This document shows positions 44,971-53,939 of a stretch of 64,000 nucleotides of DNA, piece by piece. Under the pieces are notes generated by a model that was given only the letters and a program-made list of their open reading frames with translations, was not told the DNA's origin and made no database searches. Position numbers and translations under genes: made by a program. The first letter of the stretch is position 1. The number at the start of each line of letters is the position of its first letter. Source of the stretch: Agrobacterium tumefaciens (GTDB lineage: Bacteria; Pseudomonadota; Alphaproteobacteria; Rhizobiales; Rhizobiaceae); the NCBI GenBank assembly GCA_017744915.1, contig JAGIAH010000012.1, positions 20,681 through 84,680 of the forward strand. Reading direction: 5' to 3'.

Positions 44971-45207
44971 TTAGCGCGGCTTAGCCTTCTCCAGCACGTC
45001 GATATCAGCAGCCGCATCCTCCAGCCGCCTCAGGATCGCCGCATGGGCATCCCCGAGCCCCTGATTGTAAAACACGTATCCCATTTCCTCGGCCAGAAAA
45101 TCCACGAAGATTTCCGCCTGCAATAGCCCGATCTCGGTTTCTGTCTCACGGGCGAGATAGTCCCTGATACGTGCGGCCAGAGCGGCCTTTTCCTGCTTTT
45201 CCAGCAT
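44971..45207 (-). CDS. DUF2164 family protein
   Basis: A 78-residue protein (LEKQEKAALAARIRDYLARE; EIFVDFLAEEMGYVFYNQGL) that matches the DUF2164 family of unknown function. GGAGGATCG directly precedes ATG 45207; a longer frame to 45237 is unsupported. It is acidic, helical and soluble. Confidence 0.85.
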   Translation of the reverse strand: MLEKQEKAALAARIRDYLARETETEIGLLQAEIFVDFLAEEMGYVFYNQGLGDAHAAILRRLEDAAADIDVLEKAKPR

Positions 45208-45389
45208 CGATCCTCCATGGTCTGCGCATGAGGGCAAGCGCGAAGAAAGCGGTAGGTCCTCTCCTCACGGCGCCGCCGCATGAGGCGTCACCGTAACGGA
45301 AGGTTCAAAGGAATCAATCGATCCATTCATGCAATTCGTTTGCCAGCCGGCCGGTGCGGCGATAGAGCGACGGCAAGGAGTTTCCAGAC

Positions 45390-46109
45390 ATGTTCAATGC
45401 AGATTTTCGCGAGGGATTGAAGAGCGGTTTCCCGATCGCCCTCTCCGCCGCGCCCTTCGGTGCGCTGTTCGGCGCGGTCGCGGTCGATAACGGCCTGAGC
45501 GTCACCGAAGCCACGATCATGAGCGGCGCCGTCTATGCCGGTGCAAGCCAGCTGGTCGGTATCGAACTGTTCGGCCAGAAGGTTGCCCCCTGGCTGATCG
45601 TTCTTTCCGTCTTCGCGGTCAATTTCCGCCATATCCTCTATTCGGCCGCCATCGCCCGGATGATCTCGAACTGGTCGCTCCTGCAAAAAGCCGCAGGCTT
45701 CTTCGTGCTGGTCGATCCGCAATTCGCCGAATCGGTCAGGAAATACGAAAACACCGGCACGGTCGGTTTTTCCTGGTACATGGGCTTTGCCGCACCCGTT
45801 TATGTGCTGTGGCTTGCCATGACCATTCTCGGCGCCTCGCTCGGCAATCTCGTCGGCGATCCGAAAGCCATCGGGCTCGACGTGCTTTTGCCGATCTATT
45901 TCATGGGCATGGTCCTGAGCTTCCGCCAGCGGGAGAATTTCTACCCTGTCATGTTGGCAAGCGCTGCCGGCGCGACGGCGGCCTATCATTTCGTTGGCTC
46001 GCCCTGGCATGTCAGCCTGGGCGCGGTTGCCGGGATTATCGTCGCGGTCCTCTATCCGCCGAAACCAAAGGCCGGGATGACCTCCGAAAGCGGGGCGGAA
46101 ACACCATGA
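45390..46109 (+). CDS. azlC: AzlC-family branched-chain amino acid exporter, large subunit
   Basis: A 239-residue inner-membrane protein with about seven hydrophobic segments and the AzlC signatures FPIALSAAPFGALFGAVA, MSGAVYAGASQL and FAVNFRHILYSAA. AzlC with AzlD exports branched-chain amino acids or analogues. AAGGAG lies 9 nt upstream of the ATG. The azlD start overlaps its stop by 4 bp. Confidence 0.92.
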   Translation: MFNADFREGLKSGFPIALSAAPFGALFGAVAVDNGLSVTEATIMSGAVYAGASQLVGIELFGQKVAPWLIVLSVFAVNFRHILYSAAIARMISNWSLLQKAAGFFVLVDPQFAESVRKYENTGTVGFSWYMGFAAPVYVLWLAMTILGASLGNLVGDPKAIGLDVLLPIYFMGMVLSFRQRENFYPVMLASAAGATAAYHFVGSPWHVSLGAVAGIIVAVLYPPKPKAGMTSESGAETP

Positions 46110-46420
46110 ACGATATGCTTCACGCCGATACGCTGTTCCTGATCGCGCTGGCCGCCATCGCCACCTATCTCACCCGCATCGGCGGTTATGTGCTGATGAC
46201 GCGGATGAAATCCATCCCGCCACGCATGGAGGCGGGACTGAATGCCGTGCCCGTTGCGGTTCTGACCACGCTCGTCGCACCCGCCTTTTTTGAAGGCGGA
46301 TACGAGGTGAAGATCGGCATGGCGGCAGCCCTTCTGGTCTGCCTGCGCTTTCCCGGCCTGACGATGCTCGCCATCGGTTGGGCCATCGTCATCGCCATCA
46401 GGCATTTCGGGCTGCTTTAA
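46106..46420 (+). CDS. azlD: AzlD-family branched-chain amino acid exporter, small subunit
   Basis: A 104-residue protein with four hydrophobic segments and the AzlD motif ATYLTRIGGYVLMTRM, followed by GLNAVPVAVLTTLVAPAF. It starts inside the azlC stop (ATGA). Its stop TAA shares three bases with the stop of the convergent aminopeptidase gene, so the two coding regions overlap by TTAA. Confidence 0.92.
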   Translation: MNDMLHADTLFLIALAAIATYLTRIGGYVLMTRMKSIPPRMEAGLNAVPVAVLTTLVAPAFFEGGYEVKIGMAAALLVCLRFPGLTMLAIGWAIVIAIRHFGLL

Positions 46421-48258
46421 GCGGCCCGCTCCAATGGCTTCGTCGCCGCAACGAGCCACGCCTTCACCTCTTCATCGGTGATCAGGGGCGACAGCTTCTC
46501 CAGAACGCTGGCGTGGTAGGCATTAAGCCAGTTGAGTTCCTCGTCGGTCAGCAGGGACACGACGACAAGCCTGTTGTCGATGGGGCACCAGGTCAGTGTC
46601 TCGAAAGAGAACATCGGCTGGTCGCCGCCGGTCACCTCTTCCGCCTCGCGCACATAGATCAGGTTTTCGATACGGATGCCGAAAGCACCGGGGCGATAAT
46701 AGCCGGGCTCGTTCGACAGGATCATGCCGGGCAAGAGCTCCTGCGTCGAAAGCCGTGAGATACGCTGCGGCCCTTCATGCACGGAGAGATAGGAGCCGAC
46801 ACCGTGGCCTGTGCCATGGGCGTAATCGGCGCCTGCCTTCCACAGCGCGATACGGGCCAGCGGATCGAGGTCGCAGCCGCGCGTTCCCTTGGGAAACCGA
46901 GCAGCGCTGATGGCAATCACGCCCTTCAGCACCAGCGTGAAGAAGCGCCGCTGCTCTTCCGGCACCGCACCGATCGCAACGGTACGGGTAATATCCGTGG
47001 TGCCGTTGACATATTGCGCGCCGGAATCGACGAGGAACATCTCGCCGTCCGCGAGTGTGCGGTCCGTGTCCGTCGTGACGCGGTAATGGATGATGGCGGC
47101 ATGTTCGCCAGCGCCGGAAATCGTGTCGAACGACACATCCTTCAGCGGGTTCTGCATCGCCTGCCCCACTTTGGCGCGTGCCGCCTCCAGCGCCTTGACC
47201 GCGGCGATTTCGGTGACGCTGCCCGGCTGCTGGCGGTCCAGCCAGCTGAGATATTCGACCATGGCCGCACCATCCTGCACATGGGCGGCAGCCGAGCCGG
47301 CAAGTTCCGCCTGATTTTTGCGCGCACGCGGCAGACGGACAGGATCGGCCTCCTCGATGAGCGAACCGCCAGCCGCCGTTACCGCACCCGTCAGCGCCAC
47401 CGGCGTCAGCTCGGCATCGACCATCACCCGGCCCTTGGCACTGGCAATGGCGTGCAGACGGTCGGCGATCTTCGAAGGCGGCAGCTGTGTCGCAAGCTGC
47501 GCCAGATAGGCCTCGGTCTCGATGCCGGTCTTGCGTTTATCGAGAAAAATATCCGCCTTGCCGTCCGCATAAATGATACCGCGGGCAAGCGGGTGCGGCG
47601 TATGCGGCACATCATTGCCGCGAATATTGAAAATCCAGGCGATGGAGGACGGGTCGGTGACCAGCAGGGCATCCGCGCCCTTGGCCGAGACCGTTTCCGC
47701 GAGCGAGGCGATCTTTTCCTTCGAAAGCTTGCCGGTAAAGGCCTCGGGCTGGATGACGACCGGTTCCAGCGGCTCGGCGGGTCGGTCCTGCCAGAGGGCA
47801 TCGAGCGGGTTCTTTTCCAGGAGGACGACCGAGCCGCCCTTGCCGGCCAGCACCTTTTCCAGCCGCTTCAACTCGGCGCCGGTGTGCAGCCAAGGATCGA
47901 TACCGAGCCGGAACCCCTGTGAAGCATGTTCGGCAAGACAGACGGACGGCGGTGCACCGACCAGATCGCCGCCGCTAAAGATCGATTGATCGACCTGCGA
48001 CTTGAGCTGCGTCGTATAACGGCCATCGACAAACACCACGGCCTCGTTGCGCGTCACCAGCGCAATACCCGCCGAGCCGGTAAAGCCGGTCAGCCAGGAC
48101 AGGCGCTCGGCGCATTCCGGCACATATTCCCCCTGATATTCATCGGCGCGCGGCACGAGAAAACCGTCGATACCGAGGGCATCAAAACCGGCACGCAGCG
48201 CCTCGACGCGGGCCTTGCCGAATTGCGGCGCGGATTTGTTTTCGAAGGTCTGGAACAT
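46417..48258 (-). CDS. pepP: Aminopeptidase P family metallopeptidase (M24B)
   Basis: A 613-residue enzyme, the long form of Xaa-Pro aminopeptidase with two creatinase-type N-domains (about residues 1-310) before the catalytic pita-bread fold. Metal ligands are visible as Asp residues in VDSGAQYVNGTTDITRT, His in GTGHGVGSYLSVHEGP, and Glu in ILSNEPGYY and GIRIENL. It removes N-terminal residues preceding proline. It is transcribed alone and converges on azlD with a 4-bp overlap. Confidence 0.92.
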   Translation of the reverse strand: MFQTFENKSAPQFGKARVEALRAGFDALGIDGFLVPRADEYQGEYVPECAERLSWLTGFTGSAGIALVTRNEAVVFVDGRYTTQLKSQVDQSIFSGGDLVGAPPSVCLAEHASQGFRLGIDPWLHTGAELKRLEKVLAGKGGSVVLLEKNPLDALWQDRPAEPLEPVVIQPEAFTGKLSKEKIASLAETVSAKGADALLVTDPSSIAWIFNIRGNDVPHTPHPLARGIIYADGKADIFLDKRKTGIETEAYLAQLATQLPPSKIADRLHAIASAKGRVMVDAELTPVALTGAVTAAGGSLIEEADPVRLPRARKNQAELAGSAAAHVQDGAAMVEYLSWLDRQQPGSVTEIAAVKALEAARAKVGQAMQNPLKDVSFDTISGAGEHAAIIHYRVTTDTDRTLADGEMFLVDSGAQYVNGTTDITRTVAIGAVPEEQRRFFTLVLKGVIAISAARFPKGTRGCDLDPLARIALWKAGADYAHGTGHGVGSYLSVHEGPQRISRLSTQELLPGMILSNEPGYYRPGAFGIRIENLIYVREAEEVTGGDQPMFSFETLTWCPIDNRLVVVSLLTDEELNWLNAYHASVLEKLSPLITDEEVKAWLVAATKPLERAA

Positions 48259-48551
48259 GGGTGTCTTTCAGGAACTGTCGTGAGGAAAGCTATTCGGCCG
48301 CGCCGTCAAATCATTGGCGCGCAACGACAATGCCATGCCGACAAAGCCGGTTTCAAGCCATATATGACAGACCGGAATACGGCGATAAATTGTGCATAAT
48401 CCGCAAATTAAGTAATACTGAAGGCACAGTGCTATGCATAAAACGCACACCTACCCTGAGACATCCCCTCTAACCAAACAAAAACACATCGCTTATCTTC
48501 AGGTCAACACAGCGAGAGAGACACTCTCCTGGCAAACAAGGATTTGAAGCA

Positions 48552-48725
48552 ATGGCAAAATCTTTCCTCCGCACCGCCTTCGATCGCGTCATTGAAGCAC
48601 GCGAGCGTCAGGTCAGCCGTCATGTCAACGCCGCCCTTCTGAACCTCGACGACAAGTCGCTCGAAGCGCTTGGCATGAACCGCGCCGATCTCCGCCGCAA
48701 GGCAAATTCCAGCTACGTATTCTGA
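48552..48725 (+). CDS. Small DUF1127-like protein
   Basis: A 57-residue basic protein, MAKSFLRTAFDRVIEARERQ at its start and a C-terminal half (LDDKSLEALGMNRADLRRKA) that matches the DUF1127 pattern. Members are small Arg-rich proteins, several of which influence RNA turnover or metabolism in rhizobia, but this one has a longer N-terminal helix than the 47-residue type. GGATTTGAAGCA precedes the ATG. It is monocistronic with its own terminator. The 290 bp upstream are AT-rich and may hold its promoter. Confidence 0.75.
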   Translation: MAKSFLRTAFDRVIEARERQVSRHVNAALLNLDDKSLEALGMNRADLRRKANSSYVF

Positions 48726-48817
48726 TCACGTCGGGCGCGGCGATCCTCCCTTCCCCGCGTCTGAACAGGAATACGTCGACCCGCTTGAGCAAGCTCCTCC
48801 CATGCTCGCGGGTTTCC

Positions 48818-48847
48818 AGGCGGCGCGAAAGCGCCGCCTTTTCTTTT
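48818..48847 (+). terminator. Rho-independent terminator after the DUF1127-like gene
   Basis: A perfect 9-bp stem AGGCGGCGC / GCGCCGCCT with a GAAA tetraloop, followed by TTTCTTTT. It also separates this gene from the convergent prmA. Confidence 0.92.
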
Positions 48848-48872
48848 GCCCGAAAGAGATGTCCGGAAAACC

Positions 48873-49751
48873 TCAGTCCTTGCGCAGATGCAGCGTCACC
48901 CAGCCATTACGCCAGATGGTGCGGACATGGGAAAGTCTTGCGCCATTATAGGCGGAAAGGACCTTCCAGCGCTGCGATGCGAGAATACCCGAAAGAATGA
49001 CGGTACCGCCGGGCGCCAGATGCGTAACGAGCTGCGGCGCCATCTTGATGAGTGGCCGCGCCAGAATATTGGCAATGATGAGATCGAACGGCCCGTGCTT
49101 GCGGAAGGCATCGGAGTGGAAACCCGGCGCCGTTTCCAGCGCCAGTCCGGAAACGATGCCATTCAGCCGCACATTCTCCTTCGCCACCTTGACGGCGATG
49201 GGATCGATATCCGTCGCCAGCACGGGGATGGGGCGCATCTTGCGCACGGCAATGGCCAGAACACCGCTGCCGGTGCCGAGATCGAGCGCATTGCGCACGG
49301 TGCGCGCCCGCAGCACCTCCTCGATCATTTCAAGGCAACCGGCCGTCGTGCCGTGATGGCCGGTACCGAAAGCCTGACCCGCCTCGATCTCGATTGCGAG
49401 ATCGTGGGGTTGCACCTTGTCTCGGTCATGCGCGCCATGAACGATGAACCGCCCTGCCCGCACCGGCTTCAGCCCCTCGAGCGACTTGGCAATCCAGTCG
49501 ACATCTGGAACGATTTCCTTCTCAATGACGAGACCGGGAAAGGCGGGCGCGAGCAGCGCTTCGACGCGCTCGCGGAACTCCTCTTCCTGTTCGGCCATCA
49601 AATAGACGGAGGCTTCCCAGATATCGCGCTTCTCATCCACCTCGGTCGTGGCGATCGCGACATCCTCCTCGCCGAAATAGTCCGACATGAGATCGAGGAT
49701 TTCACCGGCCTTGATTTCGGTCGTGGTGACATAGAGGCGGATTTCGCTCAC
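48873..49751 (-). CDS. prmA: Ribosomal protein L11 methyltransferase
   Basis: A 292-residue SAM-dependent methyltransferase with an N-terminal substrate domain, a linker, and a Rossmann domain carrying motif I ALDLGTGSGVLAIA, motif II LATDIDPIAV and IIANILARPLI (the N-I-L active-site loop). PrmA methylates several amino groups of L11. The ATG at 49751 opens the normal N-terminus (MSEIRLYVTT). No operon partner is apparent. Confidence 0.94.
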   Translation of the reverse strand: MSEIRLYVTTTEIKAGEILDLMSDYFGEEDVAIATTEVDEKRDIWEASVYLMAEQEEEFRERVEALLAPAFPGLVIEKEIVPDVDWIAKSLEGLKPVRAGRFIVHGAHDRDKVQPHDLAIEIEAGQAFGTGHHGTTAGCLEMIEEVLRARTVRNALDLGTGSGVLAIAVRKMRPIPVLATDIDPIAVKVAKENVRLNGIVSGLALETAPGFHSDAFRKHGPFDLIIANILARPLIKMAPQLVTHLAPGGTVILSGILASQRWKVLSAYNGARLSHVRTIWRNGWVTLHLRKD

Positions 49752-49830
49752 GGCGGCTGCTTTCTCTGGCTAGGGCTACTCAATCTGCCTTTGCCACAAA
49801 ACCTTCACCAGTCCAATAAGCCCGGCGTAA

Positions 49831-50439
49831 TTATGCCTTCGCGCCTTTAAGAAGATTCTGGAGCTTCTGCTCGGCGACATCGGGATTTTCGCCATAGGCG
49901 ATCGTCCCCGCGAAGCGGCCGTTGGCATCGAGCAGGATCACGGATGCCGTGTGATCCATGGTGTAATCGCCATTCGGATTCTTCTCGTCCACCGGTACCT
50001 TCTTGGCATAGATACGGTAGCCCTTCAGCGTCTCGGCAATCTTGTCGGCCGGGCCGGTGATGCCGGTGATCCGCTTCGAGACGTTGGAGACATATTGCTG
50101 CATGATCTCAGGCGTATCGCGCTCGGGATCGACGGACACGAAATAGGCCTGCAGCTTGTCGCCGGCCGGGTCCACCTTCTCCATCCAGCCGTTCAGCTCG
50201 AACAGGGTGGTCGGGCAGACTTCCGGGCAATGGGTGAAGCCGAAGAACAACGCCGTCGGTTTGCCCTGAAACGCCTTTTCGGTGATCGGCTGGCCATTTT
50301 GCGCGGTAAGCTGGAACGGAACGCCATAGGCCGTCTCCACCATCTCCTCACGGGTTTTCGTCATCTCGATCGTCAACCAGCTGACGACACCGGCAAGAAC
50401 GACCACCACGGCCCACAATACGATGCGAATATTTCTCAT
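49831..50439 (-). CDS. SCO1/SenC copper chaperone
   Basis: A 202-residue thioredoxin-fold protein anchored by an N-terminal helix (IVLWAVVVVLAGVVSWLTI). The copper ligands C-x3-C (THCPEVCPTT) and the late His (YTMDHTASVILLD) are present. It delivers copper to the CuA site of cytochrome c oxidase. It is 79 bp beyond prmA's start on the same strand and is followed upstream by a small membrane protein gene. Confidence 0.93.
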   Translation of the reverse strand: MRNIRIVLWAVVVVLAGVVSWLTIEMTKTREEMVETAYGVPFQLTAQNGQPITEKAFQGKPTALFFGFTHCPEVCPTTLFELNGWMEKVDPAGDKLQAYFVSVDPERDTPEIMQQYVSNVSKRITGITGPADKIAETLKGYRIYAKKVPVDEKNPNGDYTMDHTASVILLDANGRFAGTIAYGENPDVAEQKLQNLLKGAKA

Positions 50440-50581
50440 TGTCCAATCCTACCCCGGAAGCCCACGGCATATCGCAGGCCCTGCCCCGACTGATAGCGAA
50501 CGGCAGCGGCGACGGCAAATCAACTGGCCGTATTTAGGCCGACCGCGCTGATTTGTCACAAAGCCGCAGTGACCAAAAGGA

Positions 50582-50740
50582 TCACAGGCACCAGGCGATG
50601 CCACTCTGTACGGCGGAAAGGAAGATATCCGTGCCGTGCCGCACCCAGCCGTCAAAGGCAAGAAGCACGATGGCAAGCGAAGCCGCCGCGGCAAGACTTG
50701 CCAAAATAAACTTCAACGGATGGGACGTCAGTGCCTTCAT
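50582..50740 (-). CDS. Small membrane protein of unknown function
   Basis: A 52-residue frame from ATG 50740: MKALTSHPLKFILASLAAAA opens a hydrophobic helix (about residues 9-28), followed by a short soluble tail with Asp, Trp and His. An AGGGA sequence lies just before the start. Lying 142 bp upstream of the SCO gene on the same strand, it could be co-transcribed. I do not recognise the family. Confidence 0.5.
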   Translation of the reverse strand: MKALTSHPLKFILASLAAAASLAIVLLAFDGWVRHGTDIFLSAVQSGIAWCL

Positions 50741-50964
50741 ATCCCTGTTATAACCTGTTTGCGCAGGCGCGAAAACCGCCAAAATACTGGGTTTTCGCGG
50801 TCCAGCGGCGGTAATTGTTAGGGAAAGTTTAAAATCTTGCTGCGCATGATGACCGCAGCGGTTTTTCAAGCCTCGACATGATGTCTCCCGGTCCATTCCG
50901 GCCACCGCATAAAGCTCAATCCTGCGCGGGCCTGTTAGAGAGCCATCAGAGGAAACCTGCCGTC

Positions 50965-51432
50965 ATGTCCAACGCCATCAAGCAATCCGGCGCATATCTC
51001 GAAATCGTTTCCTTCCATCTGAGCGATCAGGAATTCTGCATCGACATCATGGCGATCCGCGAAATCCGCGGCTGGGCGCCGGTCACCCCGATGCCGCACA
51101 CGCCGCCTTATGTTCTCGGCCTTATCAACCTGCGCGGCGCCGTCATTCCCGTCATCGACATGGCCGGTCGCCTCGGCATGAAGATGACCGAACCTTCCGA
51201 ACGCTCCGCCATCATCGTCACCGATATCGGCGGCAAGCTGGTCGGCCTGCTGGTGGAACAGGTCTCCGACATGATGACCATCCGCTCGGAAGATCTGCAG
51301 CCGGCGCCGGATATCATTCCGGAAGAACAGCGCAGCTTCTGCCGTGGCATCGTGGCGCTGGAAAAGAGCATGGTCTGCTTCCTCAACCTCGACACGGTTA
51401 TCGCGGACGAGCTGGCACGCGAAGCGGCCTGA
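50965..51432 (+). CDS. cheW: CheW chemotaxis coupling protein
   Basis: A 155-residue single-domain CheW (YLEIVSFHLSDQEFCIDIMA; IREIRGWAPVTPMPHTPPYV; GLINLRGAVIPVIDM), which links chemoreceptors to the kinase CheA at the cell pole. It stands alone, with no cheA, mcp or flagellar gene nearby, so it is an extra or orphan CheW. Start at ATG 50965, with AGAGGAAA upstream; the frame opens further up at 50878 without support. Confidence 0.93.
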   Translation: MSNAIKQSGAYLEIVSFHLSDQEFCIDIMAIREIRGWAPVTPMPHTPPYVLGLINLRGAVIPVIDMAGRLGMKMTEPSERSAIIVTDIGGKLVGLLVEQVSDMMTIRSEDLQPAPDIIPEEQRSFCRGIVALEKSMVCFLNLDTVIADELAREAA

Positions 51433-51521
51433 TCCAGGCCACCAAGGCTTTCATTGATAATATGACGGGCAGGTCTTACGGCTTGCCCTGAGGATCACGA
51501 CAAGATCGGAAATCGCTCCTC

Positions 51522-51608
51522 CGTCATACTCGGGCCTGTCCCGAGCATCTGCAACCTATCGCTCTTACGATACGTGATTGGATCCTCGGGACAGGCCCGA
51601 GGATGACG
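51522..51608. repeat. Inverted pair of palindromic repeats (REPIN-like), type B
   Basis: Two 28-bp arms (51522-51549 and 51581-51608) are reverse complements at 26 of 28 positions and flank a 31-bp centre. Each arm has its own hairpin, CTCGGG-CCTGT-CCCGAG and its mirror. The sequence lies between convergent cheW and creA. Paired REP-like units of this kind are dispersed in many rhizobial genomes. Confidence 0.75.
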
Positions 51609-51647
51609 TTGCGCGTAGCGTATGGTGCAGCAGCCCCGATGGCGCCC

Positions 51648-52139
51648 TCACGGCTTGCCCTTCTGCCACGTCACCTGCTGGTTATAGAGCGGCACCGTCG
51701 ATATCGCCATCTTGGCTGAACCATCCGTCAGCTCCCGCGCATGCACCAGATAGATCAGCGTGTCATTCGCCTTGTCGTAAACGCGGCTGACGACGAGTTT
51801 CTTCCAGACCAGCGACATGCCCTGCCGGAACACTTCTTCCCCACCCTTGGAGAGATCAATGTCGCCGATCTCCACCGGCCCCGTCTGGCTGCAGGAAATG
51901 GCGTTGTTGGAAGGATCTTCGAACCAGTTGCCGTTTTTCAGCCGGTCGATGACGCCGCGCTCGAAATAGGTGACGTGGCAGGTCACGCCCTTGATCTTCG
52001 GATCGGCGATCGCCTCGATGACGATGTCATTGCCGATCCAGTCGACACCGACCTCGCCGACGACCTGCGAATGCGCCGCTGTCACCGGAAGCAATGCCAG
52101 AAAGCCCGCAAACAAACCCGAGAGAGTTTTCATCCTCAT
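51648..52139 (-). CDS. creA: CreA family exported protein
   Basis: A 163-residue secreted protein: signal peptide to about residue 25 (MKTLSGLFAGFLALLPVTAA, then HSQ), followed by the CreA domain (VGVDWIGNDIVIEAIADPKI; VTCHVTYFERG; SNNAISCSQTGPVEIGDIDL). Two conserved cysteines are present. CreA proteins are widespread but have no established biochemical role. I start at ATG 52139, nine bases after GGAG; ATG 52133 is possible. The 5' end lies 46 bp after the exonuclease gene. Confidence 0.88.
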   Translation of the reverse strand: MRMKTLSGLFAGFLALLPVTAAHSQVVGEVGVDWIGNDIVIEAIADPKIKGVTCHVTYFERGVIDRLKNGNWFEDPSNNAISCSQTGPVEIGDIDLSKGGEEVFRQGMSLVWKKLVVSRVYDKANDTLIYLVHARELTDGSAKMAISTVPLYNQQVTWQKGKP

Positions 52140-52185
52140 CGCATCTTCTCCGTTACGCTGCTTCAAACATAGGTGGGAGCAAGCG

Positions 52186-52815
52186 TTACGCAAGCCGGGA
52201 GGCGGCGCGTTTTTTCATGCTGCAGGGCTGGTAACCCGTGGAGGTGAGACGACCGGCGACCATACCGATCTTTTCCGGCAGGTCGCGAATATGCGCGACG
52301 CGCAGCGCCCTGGCGGCGGCAATCGAAGCGGCCGCGCAGACGACGGCATCTTCCGCGGCGTTATGGTGCACGAAACGAAGCTGGAGGTGATGGGCAATGA
52401 CATTCAGCTTGTGCGACTCGAGCTGGGGCCAGACATGCCGGGCAATCTTGACGCTGCACAGATAGGACAGGTCCGGATAGGATTGCCGGTATTTATCGAA
52501 GGAAGCCCGCATGACGCTGAAATCGAAGGCGGCATTATGGGCGATCATGGTGGCGCCCTGGAAGTCGTCGATGAACTCCTCCATCACCTCGGGAAATTCC
52601 GGCGCATCCTCGACATCGGCCGGGCGAATGCCGTGCACGGCAATGTTGAAGGGCGAAAACCGCATGTCCTTCGGCCGAATGAGACGTTCCTCGACGCGAA
52701 CGATCTCACCCTCTTCTATCCACGCAAGCCCCACGGAGCAGGCGCTGCCCCGTTCCTCATTGGCGGTTTCGAAATCGATGGCGATGGTTTTCAAGAGTGA
52801 TTCCCGTTGTTTCAT
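52186..52815 (-). CDS. DEDDh 3'-5' exonuclease (DnaQ-like)
   Basis: A 209-residue stand-alone exonuclease of the DNA polymerase III epsilon type. The metal ligands are Asp14 and Glu16 (IAIDFETAN), Asp in IAHNAAFDFSVM, and the His/Asp pair in HHNAAEDAVV. No polymerase-binding clamp motif is obvious. Its role in DNA or RNA repair or turnover is not defined by neighbours. The last 20 residues are basic. Confidence 0.9.
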   Translation of the reverse strand: MKQRESLLKTIAIDFETANEERGSACSVGLAWIEEGEIVRVEERLIRPKDMRFSPFNIAVHGIRPADVEDAPEFPEVMEEFIDDFQGATMIAHNAAFDFSVMRASFDKYRQSYPDLSYLCSVKIARHVWPQLESHKLNVIAHHLQLRFVHHNAAEDAVVCAAASIAAARALRVAHIRDLPEKIGMVAGRLTSTGYQPCSMKKRAASRLA

Positions 52816-52837
52816 TCCGGCATAGACCGGATTGACC

Positions 52838-53740
52838 TCAAAGAGAACCGGCCTCGGCAGAACCCGCTTCCGAAAGCATCCAGTCGATGAGCATCACCAG
52901 ATCGGGATTATCGAGCATGCGCCGCGGATAAACGATGAAATAGGCAAGTGTGCTGGCCATGTCTTTCCCGAAGGGCGCAATCAATGCGCCTTCAGCCAGC
53001 TCGCGGGAAACGAGGGAACGCCGGGTCAGCGCAATGCCGTGCCCGGCCTTGGCCGCATCCAGCGCGCCATTGCTGTCGATGAAGACGGTGCCGCCGGAGG
53101 CGTCGACTTCCGATGCGCCCGCCGCCTCCAGCCAGCGTCGCCACTCATTGCGGTTTTCATCATGCAGCAGAGGCACGGATTTCAGGTCTCCCGCCTCCCG
53201 AAGCGGCCCGTATTTTTCGAGAAGCTGCGGCGCGCAGACCGGCAGGGTGCTATCATCGATGAAACGGATGCTCTCCAGCCCTTCATAGCGGCCGAAGCCG
53301 TGTCGCACCGCCAGATCGACATCGTCGCGCGAAAAATCCACCAGCCGGTTGGTGACGCTGATGCGGACATCCACATGCGGGTGCTGCTGCTGGAAGGCCG
53401 GCAATCTCGGCATCAGCCATTGCACGGCGAAAGTCGGCGTGCAGCTCAGCGTCAGAACCGTGATCTCGGATCGCGCTGTCAATTCGGCCGTCGCCTCGCG
53501 CATCATCCGGAAGGCGGTGCGAAGCGCACCGTAATAACGCTCGCCCTCCCGTGTCAGCTGGATGCTGCGCGGCCTGCGGAAAAACAGCTGCACACCAAGG
53601 CGCGCCTCCAGCTCCCGGATTTGCAGGCTGACCGCGCCGGGCGTGACGTTCAATTCGTTGGAGGCAAGCGTCACGCTGCGATACCGCGCCGCGGCTTCAA
53701 AGGCCTGCAGCCCCTTGAGCGATGGAAGTTCAGCCGCCAT
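52838..53740 (-). CDS. LysR-family transcriptional regulator (GcvA-like)
   Basis: A 300-residue LTTR: N-terminal HTH (LKGLQAFEAAARYRSVTLAS; ELNVTPGAVSLQIRELEARL) and a co-inducer-binding domain. The GcvA-like signature FDDSTLPVCAP-type stretch appears as FIDDSTLPVCAPQLLEKYGP. It is divergent from the EamA transporter, with about 200 bp between the starts, the usual layout for an LTTR and its target. The inducer is unknown. Confidence 0.9.
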   Translation of the reverse strand: MAAELPSLKGLQAFEAAARYRSVTLASNELNVTPGAVSLQIRELEARLGVQLFFRRPRSIQLTREGERYYGALRTAFRMMREATAELTARSEITVLTLSCTPTFAVQWLMPRLPAFQQQHPHVDVRISVTNRLVDFSRDDVDLAVRHGFGRYEGLESIRFIDDSTLPVCAPQLLEKYGPLREAGDLKSVPLLHDENRNEWRRWLEAAGASEVDASGGTVFIDSNGALDAAKAGHGIALTRRSLVSRELAEGALIAPFGKDMASTLAYFIVYPRRMLDNPDLVMLIDWMLSEAGSAEAGSL

Positions 53741-53939
53741 GATTTAGCCCAGCTCAATTACCTGACGAGAAACTATCGTTTGAAAGAACCATAAAACAGG
53801 GCGTAAATAGACGCAATGGGACAGATAAGGCCGCGACAGGCCGACAATATCCACTTCAGATAAACTCAACCGATATCGGGTGGATGGCGACAGCCCTGTC
53901 TGCAACAATAGCGATATTCATACCCCGTGGGAGACGAAA

